NCBI RefSeq assembly: GCF_000350225.1
Contig: NW_005179085.1
Location: 81,063-145,062 of the forward strand
DNA: 64,000 nucleotides
Direction of reading: 5' to 3'
DNA from: Chondrus crispus
Taxonomy: Eukaryota; Rhodophyta; Florideophyceae; Gigartinales; Gigartinaceae
Notes under the pieces: generated by a model
The model's input: only the letters and a program-made list of their open reading frames with translations
Database searches by the model: none
Told to the model about the DNA's origin: nothing
Translations under genes and position numbers: made by a program
Part shown: positions 46,705-56,902 of the stretch, one piece after another
Position numbering within the stretch: the stretch's first letter is position 1
Layout: each line of letters starts with the position of its first letter

Positions 46705-47434
46705 ATGGCTGACGTTATTCCTTCCTCACCTGCGACAAGAAACTCTGACGACGGCGCCAGTAAGAGCAAGGCTGGGTGACAGTCGTGATTTTCTATCAAA
46801 GAGGACCGCATCCTCGTTCGCGAGGTGGCAGCTGCGAACGCTCATCTGGCGGCGTTTGGAGAAATGCGAGCAAAATCTGAGCAAGCCGCTACCAAGGTCA
46901 ACGAAAACGAGACCATAAAGGAGACGGTGACATGGAAAAGCGTCCGTGATTGCTACAAGCGAATTCAGGAGAAATTTGACAAGCGGGACAGTTGAGAGCG
47001 CCAAATATCAGGCGTTAGAGGCCGGAGAACTGGATGAGCTCTTAATGGAGATGATGCGGGCGTGAGATGACACTTTGGCGCAAAAGGCGTGTAAGAAGAC
47101 TGCGCAGCGCGAAAGAGATGATGAGAAAGACCGAATTGGAAAGGCCGTCGTCGCTTCTGCGACGAAGTGCAAGACCGACGAGTCACGAAGGGCGTCGGAC
47201 GATGATGACATGGGCTGTGCGCGGAAGAAGAAGGTGAAGGCGAAAGGTTCGCGCATAGAGTCGTCTATGGACATGGCCGTTTTCACCCGCAACCTTCGGA
47301 ATACTGACCTCGCACGTGTCGACCTAGACCGCGAGCTGTTGCAGTTCGAAGGCAGGCGTTGCAAAACAGACGGCTCTGAGCGCGAACGTCAGCGAGAAGA
47401 GCGACGCGAGGAGCGCGATAAATTCATGAGCTAG
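46705..47434 (+). pseudogene. Harbinger Myb/SANT-like accessory protein
   Basis: Frames in series read MADVIPSSPATRNSDDG, then REDRILVREVAAANAHLAAF, then KETVTWKSVRDCYKRIQEKF, and finally a basic, highly charged coiled-coil tail ending RERQREERREERDKFMS. A Trp-containing helix 'W..V...Y....' after 'ED..L..EV' is the Myb/SANT-like DNA-binding fold that partners Harbinger transposase for nuclear import and end recognition. At least two frameshifts (near 46780 and 46990) break it. A polyadenylation signal AATAAA lies at about 47481. Confidence 0.6.
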
Positions 47435-47656
47435 AGTTAGCTAAGTGCAAACGCCTGATACAAACTCTGAACCGTAAGTAAATAAAGGGCTCCCTAGCCC
47501 GCTTTCAAATGTTGTTTACTAAAGAAAAATGACTTTTCCCTACTTTATCTGCACTAAAGCTCGTAAGCTCGCATTGGCGGACTTTGTCCTCGCCCCTCGT
47601 CTAACCGCGCGGAGCGAAACGGAGCGCGGGCAGACCAGGAGCAAGGCTCACTGCCA

Positions 47657-48794
47657 TCAATCCTTATGCGCTATATTCCCTTCCAACATCGGTAGTGTGC
47701 AGTTAGAGGAACGCGCAATCTGATTTGGATGAATGCAGTTACGCATAATGCACAGAAGCATTCCGGTCATGTATAGAGACCCGACTGGAGACTCCAAAAC
47801 TTTCATTTTGCGCTTGTAGTCAAGGTTCGAAAAGTACATTTTGACTTCTTTAAATATCCATTCGACTGTGATTCTGGCGGGGGACATCGTCTTATTAAAC
47901 GCTCTTTGCGGGCACTTAGATTACTGCCTTGATAAGGCAATTCGAGGTACCATCTCCTACTGTAACCAGGGTCCCCGTATATGCAATACCTTTTTCCTCC
48001 GATATCCAATAAATTAGGTAGCTGCTCCTCGAGGCCGCTCCTGATGTAGAGAGTCCAATCCTGTCTTCTGCCTTGTGTTGGTCCATATGCATGCAGAATG
48101 AGGCCATCAGGACTGTTCACAACTTGAAACTTTAAGGAATGTTTTCTTTTGTGTCCATTATACGCTACTATTTGAGTGTCGTATCCAGTGGGGCGAGCTA
48201 TACCGGTAACGGTGCCATCAATGAATCCTGCAGTGCAGTTGTGTAGTCCATCTGTTTTGTCCTTGACAGCATCAGCATACATTTCTGCTCGAGTCTGGAG
48301 GAAACTGCTGCTGATTTCTCCTGTTATCAAGCCCATTCGTGCTTCTAGAAAGTGTTCTATGGCTTCCCGAAAGATCTCTGATAGTTGGGAAGTGTGCTTA
48401 CCAAATAAATATTCCATTTCTCTCCACCTTAACGGTGTCGAAAGTCGACGTAGAATGACGCACGTTGCCAGAATTGGAGAGACAGCATAGCGGGAGCCAT
48501 CTGTATGGCTATGCGTGTTAGGCCACGAAATAGCGTGTATCATTCTTGTGACGTTCGCTTTACTGAAACGGAAGTATAGAACGCATTCAGAATCGCTAAA
48601 ACTATTGAAGTTAAACGTGAATTGGGAAAGGCCTATGCGGTGGCTACGAGAGAGTGCCTTATTCATCTCCGCTTGTTCTTCGGTAATCTTCGACGAAAAA
48701 CATGATAGACATCTAGTTGAAGAAGCGGCGGATGATGGATTGTGCTGACGTCTCTTAGCGAGGGACAACAACGCCACACTGAGTTGAACCTCTC
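47657..48794 (-). pseudogene. Harbinger transposase (DDE_Tnp_4)
   Basis: The main frame (to 47803) contains LRRLSTPLRWREMEYLFGKH (the helix-turn-helix-like block), CTAGFIDGTVTGIARPTG with the first Asp, YNGHKRKHSLKFQVVNSPDG, and KRYCIYGDPGYSRRWYL with the second Asp. A frameshift near 47905 moves the rest into the frame 47887-47657, where MSPARITVEWIFKEVK carries the third acidic residue and the conserved Trp. The first ~6 residues of the open frame belong to the LTR that begins at 48795. Upstream coding sequence is therefore lost or displaced. Confidence 0.8.
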
Positions 48795-49249
48795 TGTAGC
48801 ATAAACACCCCAACGTCGAGGGGGTGTATGCACAGTCCTGCTAGACCCTGATCGGAGAAGGGAAGCAACCCCAGCTAACGGAACCGGGCGAGCCCGGGTA
48901 GCAGTGATAGAGCGTGTACGGTCGGGGACGCGCGCACGCGGAGGCCTCGCAAGCGGGGCGAGCTTGACCAGTGGCGTGGGTTCTGGCCAAGCTCTTGCTT
49001 GTCCTCCCCCGTCGCCGTCGGTCCGCTCATGTATTTAATGTACAAGTTAGTTTATCATACTACAGTACAGTACGTACTGTACTATAGTGCTACTGTGGTC
49101 GGCTACAGTAGTGGGTGCGGGTCGCACGTACTGTAGGGCTGTCAGCATTCGGTGCTGACAGCACGCGCGCTCGTGCGCGTCGTACTGTAGAGCTCGGGCT
49201 CTACAGTAGCTGATCTAATCTAAATCTAGTCCCAGGGGGTTATACTACA
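48795..49249 (-). repeat. Gypsy-family LTR 1 (455 bp)
   Basis: On the plus strand it starts TGTAGCATAAACACC and ends GGTTATACTACA, followed by purine-tract complement and the pol-terminus palindrome (49258-49288). It is thus in 3'-LTR position for a minus-strand pol, like the LTR at 51271. It contains a perfect 20-bp palindrome AGTACAGTACGTACTGTACT (about 49071-49092). It lies directly against Harbinger transposase codons on its left, so its insertion broke that gene. Confidence 0.75.
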
Positions 49250-49601
49250 TGGCCCCCTCCTCAAGAGAGAACGTCCGCGTTCACCCTACTGGAGGAGGCA
49301 ACCGTTGTAGTCCTCATTTCGCCGTCGGTGCCCGTCGTTGTTCCCATTCTGTGGCCTCGTTCCATCCTCCTGTGTGCGTCCTTTCTGGTTCCCCAGCGTG
49401 GCGGTCCCTCTCCGTCTGATACAACCCCCTCGCTGTCTGCGCCGGCCCGTGTCGCGTCGCGTACGTCCGCGTTCACATGTGTTCGTAGAGGGCTGCTAGT
49501 GTAATCCAGTCGAACCCCGCTCGTCCCCGGGTCCTACCAACCTCTTTTCCGGTGAGAGTCCGTCTCTCCTCCGCTTAGTCGTCCGCCTCACAGTCCATCC
49601 G

Positions 49602-50283
49602 TTGTCTCCGATCTCGCCCCGCTTGTCCATCTGGGGACATGGTCGGTCCATCTGCCCCTGGGAACGCCGCAGCGACAGTCTCTTTTCCTCACGCCGCAGG
49701 TCCTGTCACTCCCACGGGGGAGCCGACTCGCCTGTTTCAGAAGACGCGGGGGTCTCGCGCTTCCATTGTATCTGCGCTATGGGACGCAGCGTTCTCTCCG
49801 GCATCTAGAAACGACGTGCCGCGCCGTTCGGAGTCGTACTCCGGCACTGTAGCTCCGGTCACGCCCGTGGTTGGAACTTCGAAGGCCCAGCGGCCTCGTA
49901 ATGCGGGTCCCTCGTCGTGAGGCCTCTGCGTTGCGTATCAGCCCTCCTCGAGGGCGCGTGGCGCGTACGGCCACTGCTGTCCCTATCGTAAAAACGCCTT
50001 GCGTCCCTTCTTCTTTGTAGCCGCACTCCAGAGTATTAATTCCCTTCGTGTCCGGTCTTCAAGCCGTCCGATGCATCTGCTCGTTAGAGGTTCGTCCTTC
50101 TCCCCGCTGTCGACTGCGAGGGCGCGGGCAAGCGGCGTTCGTGCTCTTCTACTTGGACTTCCCTCGCCGTCCGTGTCGAGGGCGCAGCGCGCGGCGCTCA
50201 TCGTCCTTGACGCCACTCGCTTTCGGTGGCCAGGGCGCAGCGCGCGGCGGAGGATCTTCCTCGGCGCCCCTCGCCGGCCGTAG
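49602..50283 (+). pseudogene. N-terminal remnant of the antisense gene next to LTR 1
   Basis: A plus-strand frame from 49639 reads MVGPSAPGNAAATVSFPHAA with a long Pro/Ser/Arg-rich continuation, resembling in composition and position the N-terminus of the antisense protein in copies A and B (each starts shortly after an LTR and the pol-terminus palindrome). A stop at 49918 separates it from a further open stretch, 49999-50283. It is cut at 50287 by LTR 2, so the conserved core is absent. Identification relies on position more than on sequence. Confidence 0.35.
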
Positions 50284-50287
50284 CGAG

Positions 50288-50861
50288 TGTAGCATATCCC
50301 CCTCCTTAAATTAGATTTAGATTAGATTTATAACTGTAGAGCCCGAGCCCTACAGTACCTCAGTGCGCGCACACACGTGTACGACACGTGTGCAGCGAGC
50401 CCCGACGGCTGACAGCACTACAGTGCAGGCCGACCTGCACTACTGTAATGTTATGATAGGTGACTCTGTACATTAAATATGAGCGGACCGCCGGCGGTGG
50501 AGGACGACAAGCACGGACCTGTCAAGGATCCTCCACCTTGGTCCGCCCGCTTACTTTTAGGTACTTCCGTCCGTTTTACCTAGGAGTCGCACCGCGCGCG
50601 GGTTGAGGACGCGCGCAGCACGCCCACGAGCCGGCTCCGGGTCCGCCCGTCGGTACTGGATCGTCACCCAGTACCGCTCCGGAGCGTCGAGGCGTAGAAC
50701 TGCTCGCGCGTGCGCGCGTCCTCCCCGATCCCGCTCTACTATCGCTACCTCGAGCCTGTGCTCGGTGCCGTGGGTGGGCCGTGCTTCTGTCTTCCCGCCG
50801 ATCGGGGTCTTTCCGAACTGTCAGTACTCACCCCCTCGTCGTTGGGGGTGATTATACTACA
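50288..50861 (+). repeat. Gypsy-family LTR 2 (574 bp)
   Basis: Starts TGTAGCATAT, ends GATTATACTACA, in the same orientation as the LTR of copy A. It shares ATTAGATTTAGATTAG, the TACAGTGCAGG/CCTGCACTACTGTA hairpin (about 50433-50462), and ACATTAAATATGAGCGGACC (50470-50489). TGGTCTCCCGACC at 50863 could be a tRNA primer-binding site, which would make this a 5' LTR. Confidence 0.75.
50540..50613 (+). repeat. 74-bp block present in direct orientation in two otherwise inverted LTRs
   Basis: The 74 bases beginning GGTCCGCCCGCTTACTTTTA and ending GAGGACGCG are identical at 50540-50613 and 51520-51593. LTR 2 and LTR 3 are otherwise reverse complements of each other, so the block has flipped in one of them. 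The LTR of copy A has the corresponding region (AAGGTCCG ... GAGGACGCG) in the LTR 2 orientation relative to the LTR, so LTR 3 is the derived one. Confidence 0.8.
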
Positions 50862-50938
50862 GTGGTCTCCCGACCTAGAAGACTCTCAAGATCGAACCGA
50901 GAAGACTATTGTTTACCTCCGCATCCTTACGCGTCGAG

Positions 50939-51280
50939 ATGAGTGGCGAATATCCCACCTCGATTCGCTCCGAACCCGCCGATGTGCGAGAGGCCGCGCT
51001 CCGCGTCCGAGTCGGCGACGGCGACGCTGGTCCTCGAGACCGCGAACCGTCGCCCAAGTTCTCCGAAAGACGCGCTCGCGCGATGTACGATCGCATCGCG
51101 GAGTATATCGAAGATGTCCGAATATCACTCCGTATCGACGTCTCCGACAGCGTCTACGCCCGCTGTATGGATGAGTTGCGCTCCCTCCGCGAAGGAAGGT
51201 TTGAGCGCGTAACTCAGTCCTTGGAGAACCTGCGCGCCCTCGTCGACCAGGCACAGTCCCGTTTGGTCCTTGTAGTATAA
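50939..51280 (+). CDS. Possible gag N-terminal fragment between inverted LTRs
   Basis: From ATG at 50939 the frame reads MSGEYPTSIRSEPADVREAA, then RAMYDRIAEYIEDVRISLRI and a helical stretch VYARCMDELRSLREG ... SLENLRALVDQAQS before running into LTR 3. It begins about 75 bp after the possible primer-binding site of LTR 2, the place where gag should start. It is helical and charged, and has no zinc knuckle because it is truncated at 51270. The assignment to gag is an inference from location. Confidence 0.4.
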   Translation: MSGEYPTSIRSEPADVREAALRVRVGDGDAGPRDREPSPKFSERRARAMYDRIAEYIEDVRISLRIDVSDSVYARCMDELRSLREGRFERVTQSLENLRALVDQAQSRLVLVV

Positions 51281-51854
51281 TCACCCCCAACGACGAGGGG
51301 GGGTGAGTACTGACAGTTCGGAAAGACCCCGATCGGCGGGAAGACAGAAGCACGGCCCACCCACGGTACCGAGCGCGGGCTCGAGGTAGCGGTGGTAGAG
51401 CGGGATCGGGGAGGACGGGCGCACGCGCGAGCGGTTCTACGCCTCGACGCCCCGAAGCGGTACTGGGTGACGATCCAGTACCGACGGGCGGAGGTGGAGC
51501 CGGCTCGTGGGCGTGCTACGGTCCGCCCGCTTACTTTTAGGTACTTCCGTCCGTTTTACCTAGGAGTCGCACCGCGCGCGGGTTGAGGACGCGGATCCTT
51601 GACAAGTCCGTGCTTGTCGTCCTCCACCCCCGGCGGTCCGCTCATATTTAATGTACATTGTAGTCTATCATAACTCTACAGTAGTGCCGGTCTACCGACA
51701 CTGTAACGCTGTCAACCGGCGGGGATGATATTCCACGTGTAGTACGCGTCCCGTACACGAGGAGGACTCGTGTGTGCGCGCATGGCTGTAAGGCTCGTTG
51801 CCTTACTGTCCCTGATCCGATCCTAATCTAATTTCCGTTTGGGGTTATACCACA
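51271..51854 (-). repeat. Gypsy-family LTR 3, 3' LTR of copy B (584 bp)
   Basis: On the plus strand it starts TGTAGTATAATCACC and ends GGGGTTATACCACA; on the minus strand it starts TGTGGTATAACCCC after the purine tract GAGGGGGGG. It is therefore the 3' LTR for the minus-strand pol at 59147-56916. It forms an inverted pair with LTR 2 only 409 bp away. A TATA-like CATATTTAATG at about 51644 points towards the plus-strand gene downstream. Confidence 0.8.
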
Positions 51855-51863
51855 TCGACCCCC

Positions 51864-51897
51864 CCTCAAGAGTGAACGTCCGCGTTCACTCCTGAGG
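51864..51897. promoter_or_regulatory. Pol-terminus palindrome between LTR 3 and the antisense gene
   Basis: CCTCAAGAGTGAACG and CGTTCACTCCTGAGG flank a 4-base centre with one mismatch. On the minus strand it encodes VNADVHS plus a stop, followed by the purine tract and LTR start. It would lie in the 5' leader of the antisense mRNA, where it could fold into a 15-bp stem. Confidence 0.65.
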
Positions 51898-52009
51898 CTT
51901 GTAGAACCTGTCCGTCACCTCCTCGCAGCCGAGCGACAGCCATCCTTACCGCCCACGTGATCCCCTGTCCGTCCGTGCTGGGTGCCTTCTGCTTTCCATT
52001 TTCAGTGAG

Positions 52010-52412
52010 CCGCGCGACGAGGCGCGACGAGGATCGTTATGTTAGTCAGCCCTCGCCAACGACGGCGAGGGCGCACGGCGCGACGAGGCGCCACGAGGAT
52101 CCTTATGTTAGTCAGCCCTCGCCAGCGATGGCGAGGGCGCACGGCCCGACGAGGCGCGACGAGGATCCTTATGTTAGTCAGCCCTCGCCAACGACGGCGA
52201 GGGCGCACGGCGCGACGAGGAGCGACGAGGATCCTTATGTTAGTCAGCCCTCGCCAGCGATGGCGAGGGCGTGCGGCGCGACGAGGCGCGACGAGGATCC
52301 TTATGTTAGTCAGCCCTCGCCAGCGATGGCGAGGGCGTGCGGCGCGACGAGGCGCGACGAGAATTCTTATGTTAGTCAGCCCTCGCCAGCGATGGCGAGG
52401 GCGCGGCGCGCG
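52010..52412 (+). repeat. Minisatellite, six copies of a 66-bp unit
   Basis: The word GTTAGTCAGCCCTCGCC recurs at 52041, 52107, 52173, 52239, 52305 and 52371, exactly 66 bp apart. Each unit contains CCCTCGCC-(6 bases)-GGCGAGGG, a perfect 8-bp stem. Because 66 is divisible by three and the units lack stops, frames stay open on both strands, e.g. a plus frame repeating SQPSP(A/T)MARA... every 22 residues. It lies in the leader of the antisense gene, upstream of its likely start, and is not in phase with the 681-codon frame. Confidence 0.9.
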
Positions 52413-52946
52413 CCTCCGCGCTGCTGGGCCTCGCTGCGCTCGGCCCGCGGCGCTCCCCGCGGACTTTTTCCGGCGCTCCTCGCGCTCCGGCTTCTTGCCC
52501 GCGTGCTGCCCATCTGCGAGAGGGCAGCAATTGTTGGTCCGACTCATACGCCACCCGTGTGCGTGCAGCGACTCCGTGTGTCCGACGTGCGGGCCGGTCT
52601 GACGGCGTATTGAGTATGATACGGCGCAGGGGCAGGCGGAGTGCATACGTGGTGCTCGTTGGTGCCCGCTGTACACGCGAGCGGTGATGGACTGTATGCC
52701 CTTACTGTATGCCACGATACGTGGCAGCGGTCGGTGCGCCCTATGCGTGCTGGAAGACACGCGGTAGCTCCTGTGCACTTGGTACGTGTTGTCCAGGGTG
52801 GCGTCTGAGATGACTCAAATAGTCCGTGACCAGTCCGCCACCCCCCTCTTGGTCTCCAAGCCAGCCCCGCCCGTAGCGTGTGCAGCCATTCCTCACCGCT
52901 CAGTGTCTCATTCCACTCTTGAGAGCTTCCGCCGACCATCTCCGGC

Positions 52947-55158
52947 ATGGCCGACTCGACCTCTACCCCGCGGCCGACGGCCTTGGTCCCATCTTCGAGT
53001 GAGGGTGGCCTCCCGGACGCGTCGTCCTGTCCGCGTGAGGCGACCGTCGACTTGACGAGGGGCCTCGCCGCTACCCCCGGCGTTCCAAAAGTGTCGCTCT
53101 CGTTCGACTACCGTGTCTGTAGAGCTGGTGGCCCCCACGGGGGGCCCGCCGCAGCTGGTATTGTCGTTCCGTCCAGCGACTACCTCCCCTCCGCCGGTCG
53201 AGGTCCGGCCTGTCGACCGTCCGGAGGCCACAAACAATACCTCTCCCGGCGCGCTTCCAAGCCATCAGCCTCCTGCTTCCAATCCCTCTCCTGTCGAAGG
53301 AGATGGGGAATTACCCTCCACTACTCAGTGGTTGGGGGAGCCCTCGCCGGATGCTGCGCAGCTCCCTATCCGTGAGCTGCGCTATCCCTGGCGAATCCGC
53401 GGTCGCTCGAATGTGACCGTAGAGGAGTTCACCTCCTGCAGATGGCTCCGCCCCGATCTCGCCCGCATTTTTAAGATTTACGAGGCGGGTGGAGCGGAAG
53501 AGGCGTCTTCGTCGCTTCACCTTTTGATGGCCGAGGGTTGGGGTTCCGGATACCAGGTACCCGACGAGTTACCTGGGGACCGCACGTTTGCGTACAGTAT
53601 TGCGGAGGTAGCCTACCTTGACCGCATGGGCTCACTCCTCTCTGGCTCAGGACAAGTTTACCCCCGACGGTTTGTGTTGTCCGAGGTAGCCGGACTATAC
53701 GTGTCCCCTCGTGCTTACGCATTCACGAGGGCCCGAGTAGCTCTGCAGAAGTCGTCGTGCTCTCTAATGCGCTTACATTCCGTCTCCTTTGCGCATTACG
53801 ATTGGTCCGCGTGCAGAGGGGAAGGCGAGCTGGATGGTAGAGTTACCCCTTCGGTCGCCTTCGCGTCCGGTTTGTCGACTGCGGATTTCCCTTCTCTTCC
53901 TGTAGTCGTGCGGGAGAGCTTCCCCTCGCTGGGGATTCATCCCCTTCTACCCCCAATTCTGAAGCATTTCGGTCTGGCTTGTGCCAACTCGCAGCACCCC
54001 GCCCACTCTCTTCTGACGTACAATTACGAACGAGAGTGGGCGTGGTCTTTGTGCTGCGCTTTCATGGCCGAAGTGCACATGAATAAGAGGGTCTTCCTAC
54101 AACCGAGTCCCACTATCTCATTTGTGGAGCGCATCGCAACGGGCATGCCCCGCGTTGCGCTTCGTCTTTCGGAACACGAATCCGCTCACGTACCGTGGGC
54201 GTTCAATCACGTTATTGGTCTCATGAAACGGGCGGTGGAGGTGAGTTCGCAAAACCACCGCTCGTGGATCGACTACACCACGGGGATCAGGTGTCCTTTC
54301 CTCGCGTATGATGCCCTGTCGGACGCCTTCGTGGCGCGTCCTGTCCCTGTCACCCCAGTGGGAGGTGGTACGGGAAAGAGGGGAGGCGTCGGTTCGGAGA
54401 GCCGGCGCGGTCGGCGGAAACGCTATCGCGACCTGGACGCTGTTGGTCCGGACTCCGTTGGCTCTGCACCACGTCCTCCCTTCATGGCACCGACAGCAGA
54501 CAGCCCCCGCCTCGAGGGAGGTATCAGCTGTGTACAGGACGTCCTTCCCGTCCCTCCCCTCGGCGACGCGGAGCAGGGCCCCGACCACACCCGCTCCGTG
54601 CGGGCCCTCGTGCTTCCTCCAGGGGAACTGGCATCCATTCCCGAGTTGCGGCGCGCTCTAGGTGCAGCTCTGCGGCGTTCTTGGACTGTAGGCGGTCTTA
54701 TTCGTACTCTCGGGTCGTGGTTTCTTGCCCGGAGTGACGAGGCGCGAGGGCTTCGTGACGACCTTGGGGCACGGACGATGGAACTACAGCGGTTGCAACA
54801 CGAGCTGTCGTCTATGCGCACGGCGTACGAGCGCGTGTCGGGCGATCGAGAGCGCTACCGGCACGAGCGCGATATTTTGCGGGCACCCCTGCCGGTTTCT
54901 CTGCCCGTAATTCACGCCGCCCCCCGCGCTTCGGCGACTCCCGCTCTCCGTGATCCGTACGCTGACTACGAGGCAGCTAATTCCCAGCCGCGAGCTTACA
55001 ACCCTCCTGACACAGCTGAGCCTGTCGACGGCCACGACGTCCTGGCGATGCCCAGCGTCGCAGAGGTGGCGGCGGAGGCCCCCTCTTACCCCGGCTACTG
55101 TCCTTCGAGGTATTACGAACCGGGGTCCCGAGTGCCTTCGAACGACGCGAGCCACTGA
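52947..55158 (+). CDS. Antisense protein of the gypsy element, copy B (681-codon main frame from 53113)
   Basis: The open frame 53113-55158 probably lacks the true N-terminus: the frame starting MADSTSTPRPTALVPSSSEG at 52947 resembles the start of the copy A gene and joins it by a frame change near 53100. Core blocks conserved with copy A: DRTFAYSIAEVAYLDRMG (residues ~156-173), RAYAFTRARVALQKSSCS (~200-217), a helix ILKHFGLACAN (~282-292), CAFMAEVHMNKRVFLQP (~315-331) and YTTG...AYDALSDAFVARP (~388-410). A Pro-rich linker and a coiled coil (~539-590) follow. There is no zinc knuckle, protease or RT. The fold recalls the 'putative gypsy type transposon' domain of plant elements, also encoded antisense; this is inference. 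Confidence 0.7.
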
Positions 55159-55212
55159 GCTCGCTTTTGCCCTGGTTCGCCGCGAGTGTTAGCTGTAGCG
55201 CGTGCTCCTTCG

Positions 55213-55218
55213 AATAAA
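55213..55218 (+). terminator. Polyadenylation signal of the antisense gene
   Basis: AATAAA lies 55 bp after the stop codon at 55156-55158, in the sense of the antisense gene. It is placed where a eukaryotic mRNA 3' end would be expected, well before the converging pol frame. Confidence 0.5.
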
Positions 55219-56902
55219 GGGATCCCGGGACCTTACTGCCCTTGGTCTTTTCTCATGCCGCTTTCCACGGGTGTTCTTCCGCGAGCGACCTCCTGGCATA
55301 CGCCCGAGCCGTGGGGTCGCGCTATCTTCGACTGCGCCCCCCTTTTCTTTACCATTCGACACTCCACACCTCGCCATGGGTACAATCCCCTTCCTCTTCG
55401 CCATGTCCTTCCCAGTGCGGCCTCCGGTGCCTCTCCATTGGCGGTGCGGCGCGAGCACTTCCCGACACGTGCGGTGACCGGCGGCGCGCACGAACCGACG
55501 CACACGCTGCAGAAGACGGTCCAAGACGAGCTCGCAGGTTGCAGGTCATGTTGCGCCGCCCTCGGCGCGGTCGTTCTTGACGAGCAAAGGCATTTGTGTT
55601 GTCGTGGGGGCCCTCTGTCTCAGGGCTGTGAAGGTCGCCCCGACGTCGGTCTTGTCGACGCCGGGGGTTTTTGCGCGGCTTCCGAGCACGAAGGGCTCGT
55701 GACGTCCCCTTGTCGAAGCCGTCATCGGCTCACTCACCACGAACGTCGGTGGTGGTGATTTGAATCGCGCTCGTCGCTGCATGTCGGTCGTCTGACACGC
55801 GCGCGGCGCCGTGCACGTGTGGTCCGGGCCACCTGTTTGCCCGCGGCAATTTCCACCACCCAATATTTTTCGTTTCCGGGTAAGGTTGCGGTGTCGGCGC
55901 GGTTGCCCTTCAGCTGCCGACCACGGACGGTGTCGTCGGCAGGCTGCGTGTCCGGAGCGCCGCTTCCGTTGTCGCCACCAGAGAGTGTGTCTCCGTCGGG
56001 GTGCGGTACGGGCCGTCGAACCGGTCAGGCCGAGGGTGCGTTCGGCCATCCCGCGTGCCATTGCGTGTCTCGCATGCCAACGTGCATGCGTTTGCTCACG
56101 TGAGTTGTCCATTTTCGCGACTACTTTTTCGTTAATTTTCTCCTGCCCGTGGTGGCAGGTTGACACCGAGTGCTGCACAGTAGGACTTATTTCTCCTCAT
56201 TTTTTCCATGTTGTTCGCGTCGGCGGCCCAAGCACTGTACAGCATTACATCACCCCTGGGGTGACCGTCATCATCCCAATCATTCTCTGAGGCCATGCGG
56301 TGCCTCTTTTGTCATATTATCGTGACAGTGGAGTGGCGGTTGTTCGTCCGCCCCCTCTTCCGTCCTCACTCCGCCCGTACCAAAGTATGCGTACGCTACT
56401 CTTCACACCTCGCGCCTTGCTTTGTGCAATCTGTTCGCTCCCACGCTCACCTGGCGCAACTTGAGCATAAAGCCGCATTCTAGGCGGCCATCCCTGGGAC
56501 GTTTCGTGTCCCCTAAGACGCGAATTCTCGCATCCCACTCCGTAAGCGCTCGCCAACGATCGGCTGACGGAAGCCTAACTGCTTCCGGTACCGGCTGCCT
56601 TGTGCAGGTGATCGTCTCGTTCGTCGGACGTCCTCTCGCCGCGGTTGCCAGACTTAACGGAATGTCCGGCGACCCAGTTCGGGGGGAAGCGTCCGACTTT
56701 TCTGCTCCCACAAAGGAGCATTCGCCTTATCCGTTCGAGTACACGTCGACCCTCGTATAGTCGGTCAATACGAGGGCCACAATTCCTTGAGGTAGTCCGT
56801 ACTGCCTCATCCTTACGCCTTACGTCGTGCGTCCTTGGGTTTCAGAAGTCAAATACGGCTTGACTTCTGTGCGGTCCTCACGTCAACCGTAACGAAGCGG
56901 TT
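55219..56902. other. Spacer between converging antisense gene and pol, with three hairpins
   Basis: No frame with a known domain is seen, although several GC-rich frames are open by chance. Near the pol side are three consecutive stem-loops: CCCTCGTAT...ATACGAGGG (about 56752-56778), AGAAGTCAA...TTGACTTCT (about 56844-56868) and AACCG...CGGTT (56885-56902). They lie right after the pol stop and purine tract in pol sense. They may act as a transcript 3' structure for either strand. Confidence 0.5.

Larger units (their letters stand above)
46430..48794. mobile_element. PIF/Harbinger-like element, interrupted by an LTR
   Basis: It encodes the two proteins typical of Harbinger elements on opposite strands: a Myb/SANT-like protein (plus, 46705-47434) and a DDE transposase (minus, 48794-47657), tail to tail with about 220 bp between them. 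The right side is cut where an LTR starts at 48795 inside the transposase N-terminus, so the right inverted repeat is not adjacent. The left end is estimated only; I cannot fix an inverted repeat. Confidence 0.7.

Noticed and set aside
48515-48748. Plus-strand frame opposite the Harbinger transposase
   Set aside because: It is the shadow of the well-supported minus-strand coding sequence.
52010-52412. CRISPR-like array
   Set aside because: The units are contiguous 66-bp tandem repeats without unique spacers, in a eukaryotic retroelement.
51957-52613. A 218-codon plus-strand frame with 22-residue repeats
   Set aside because: Same minisatellite effect; it is not in phase with the conserved antisense protein and has no counterpart in copy A.
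52002-52778. A 258-codon minus-strand frame of repeated Arg/Ala-rich units
   Set aside because: It is created by the 66-bp minisatellite, which stays open in several frames on both strands; nothing supports translation of this one.
53113-55158. Interpretation as sense gag of an element with plus-strand LTR 3
   Set aside because: No zinc knuckle or gag motif is present, the pol of the same element is on the other strand, and the LTR is preceded on the minus strand by the pol terminus and purine tract, so the frame is antisense.
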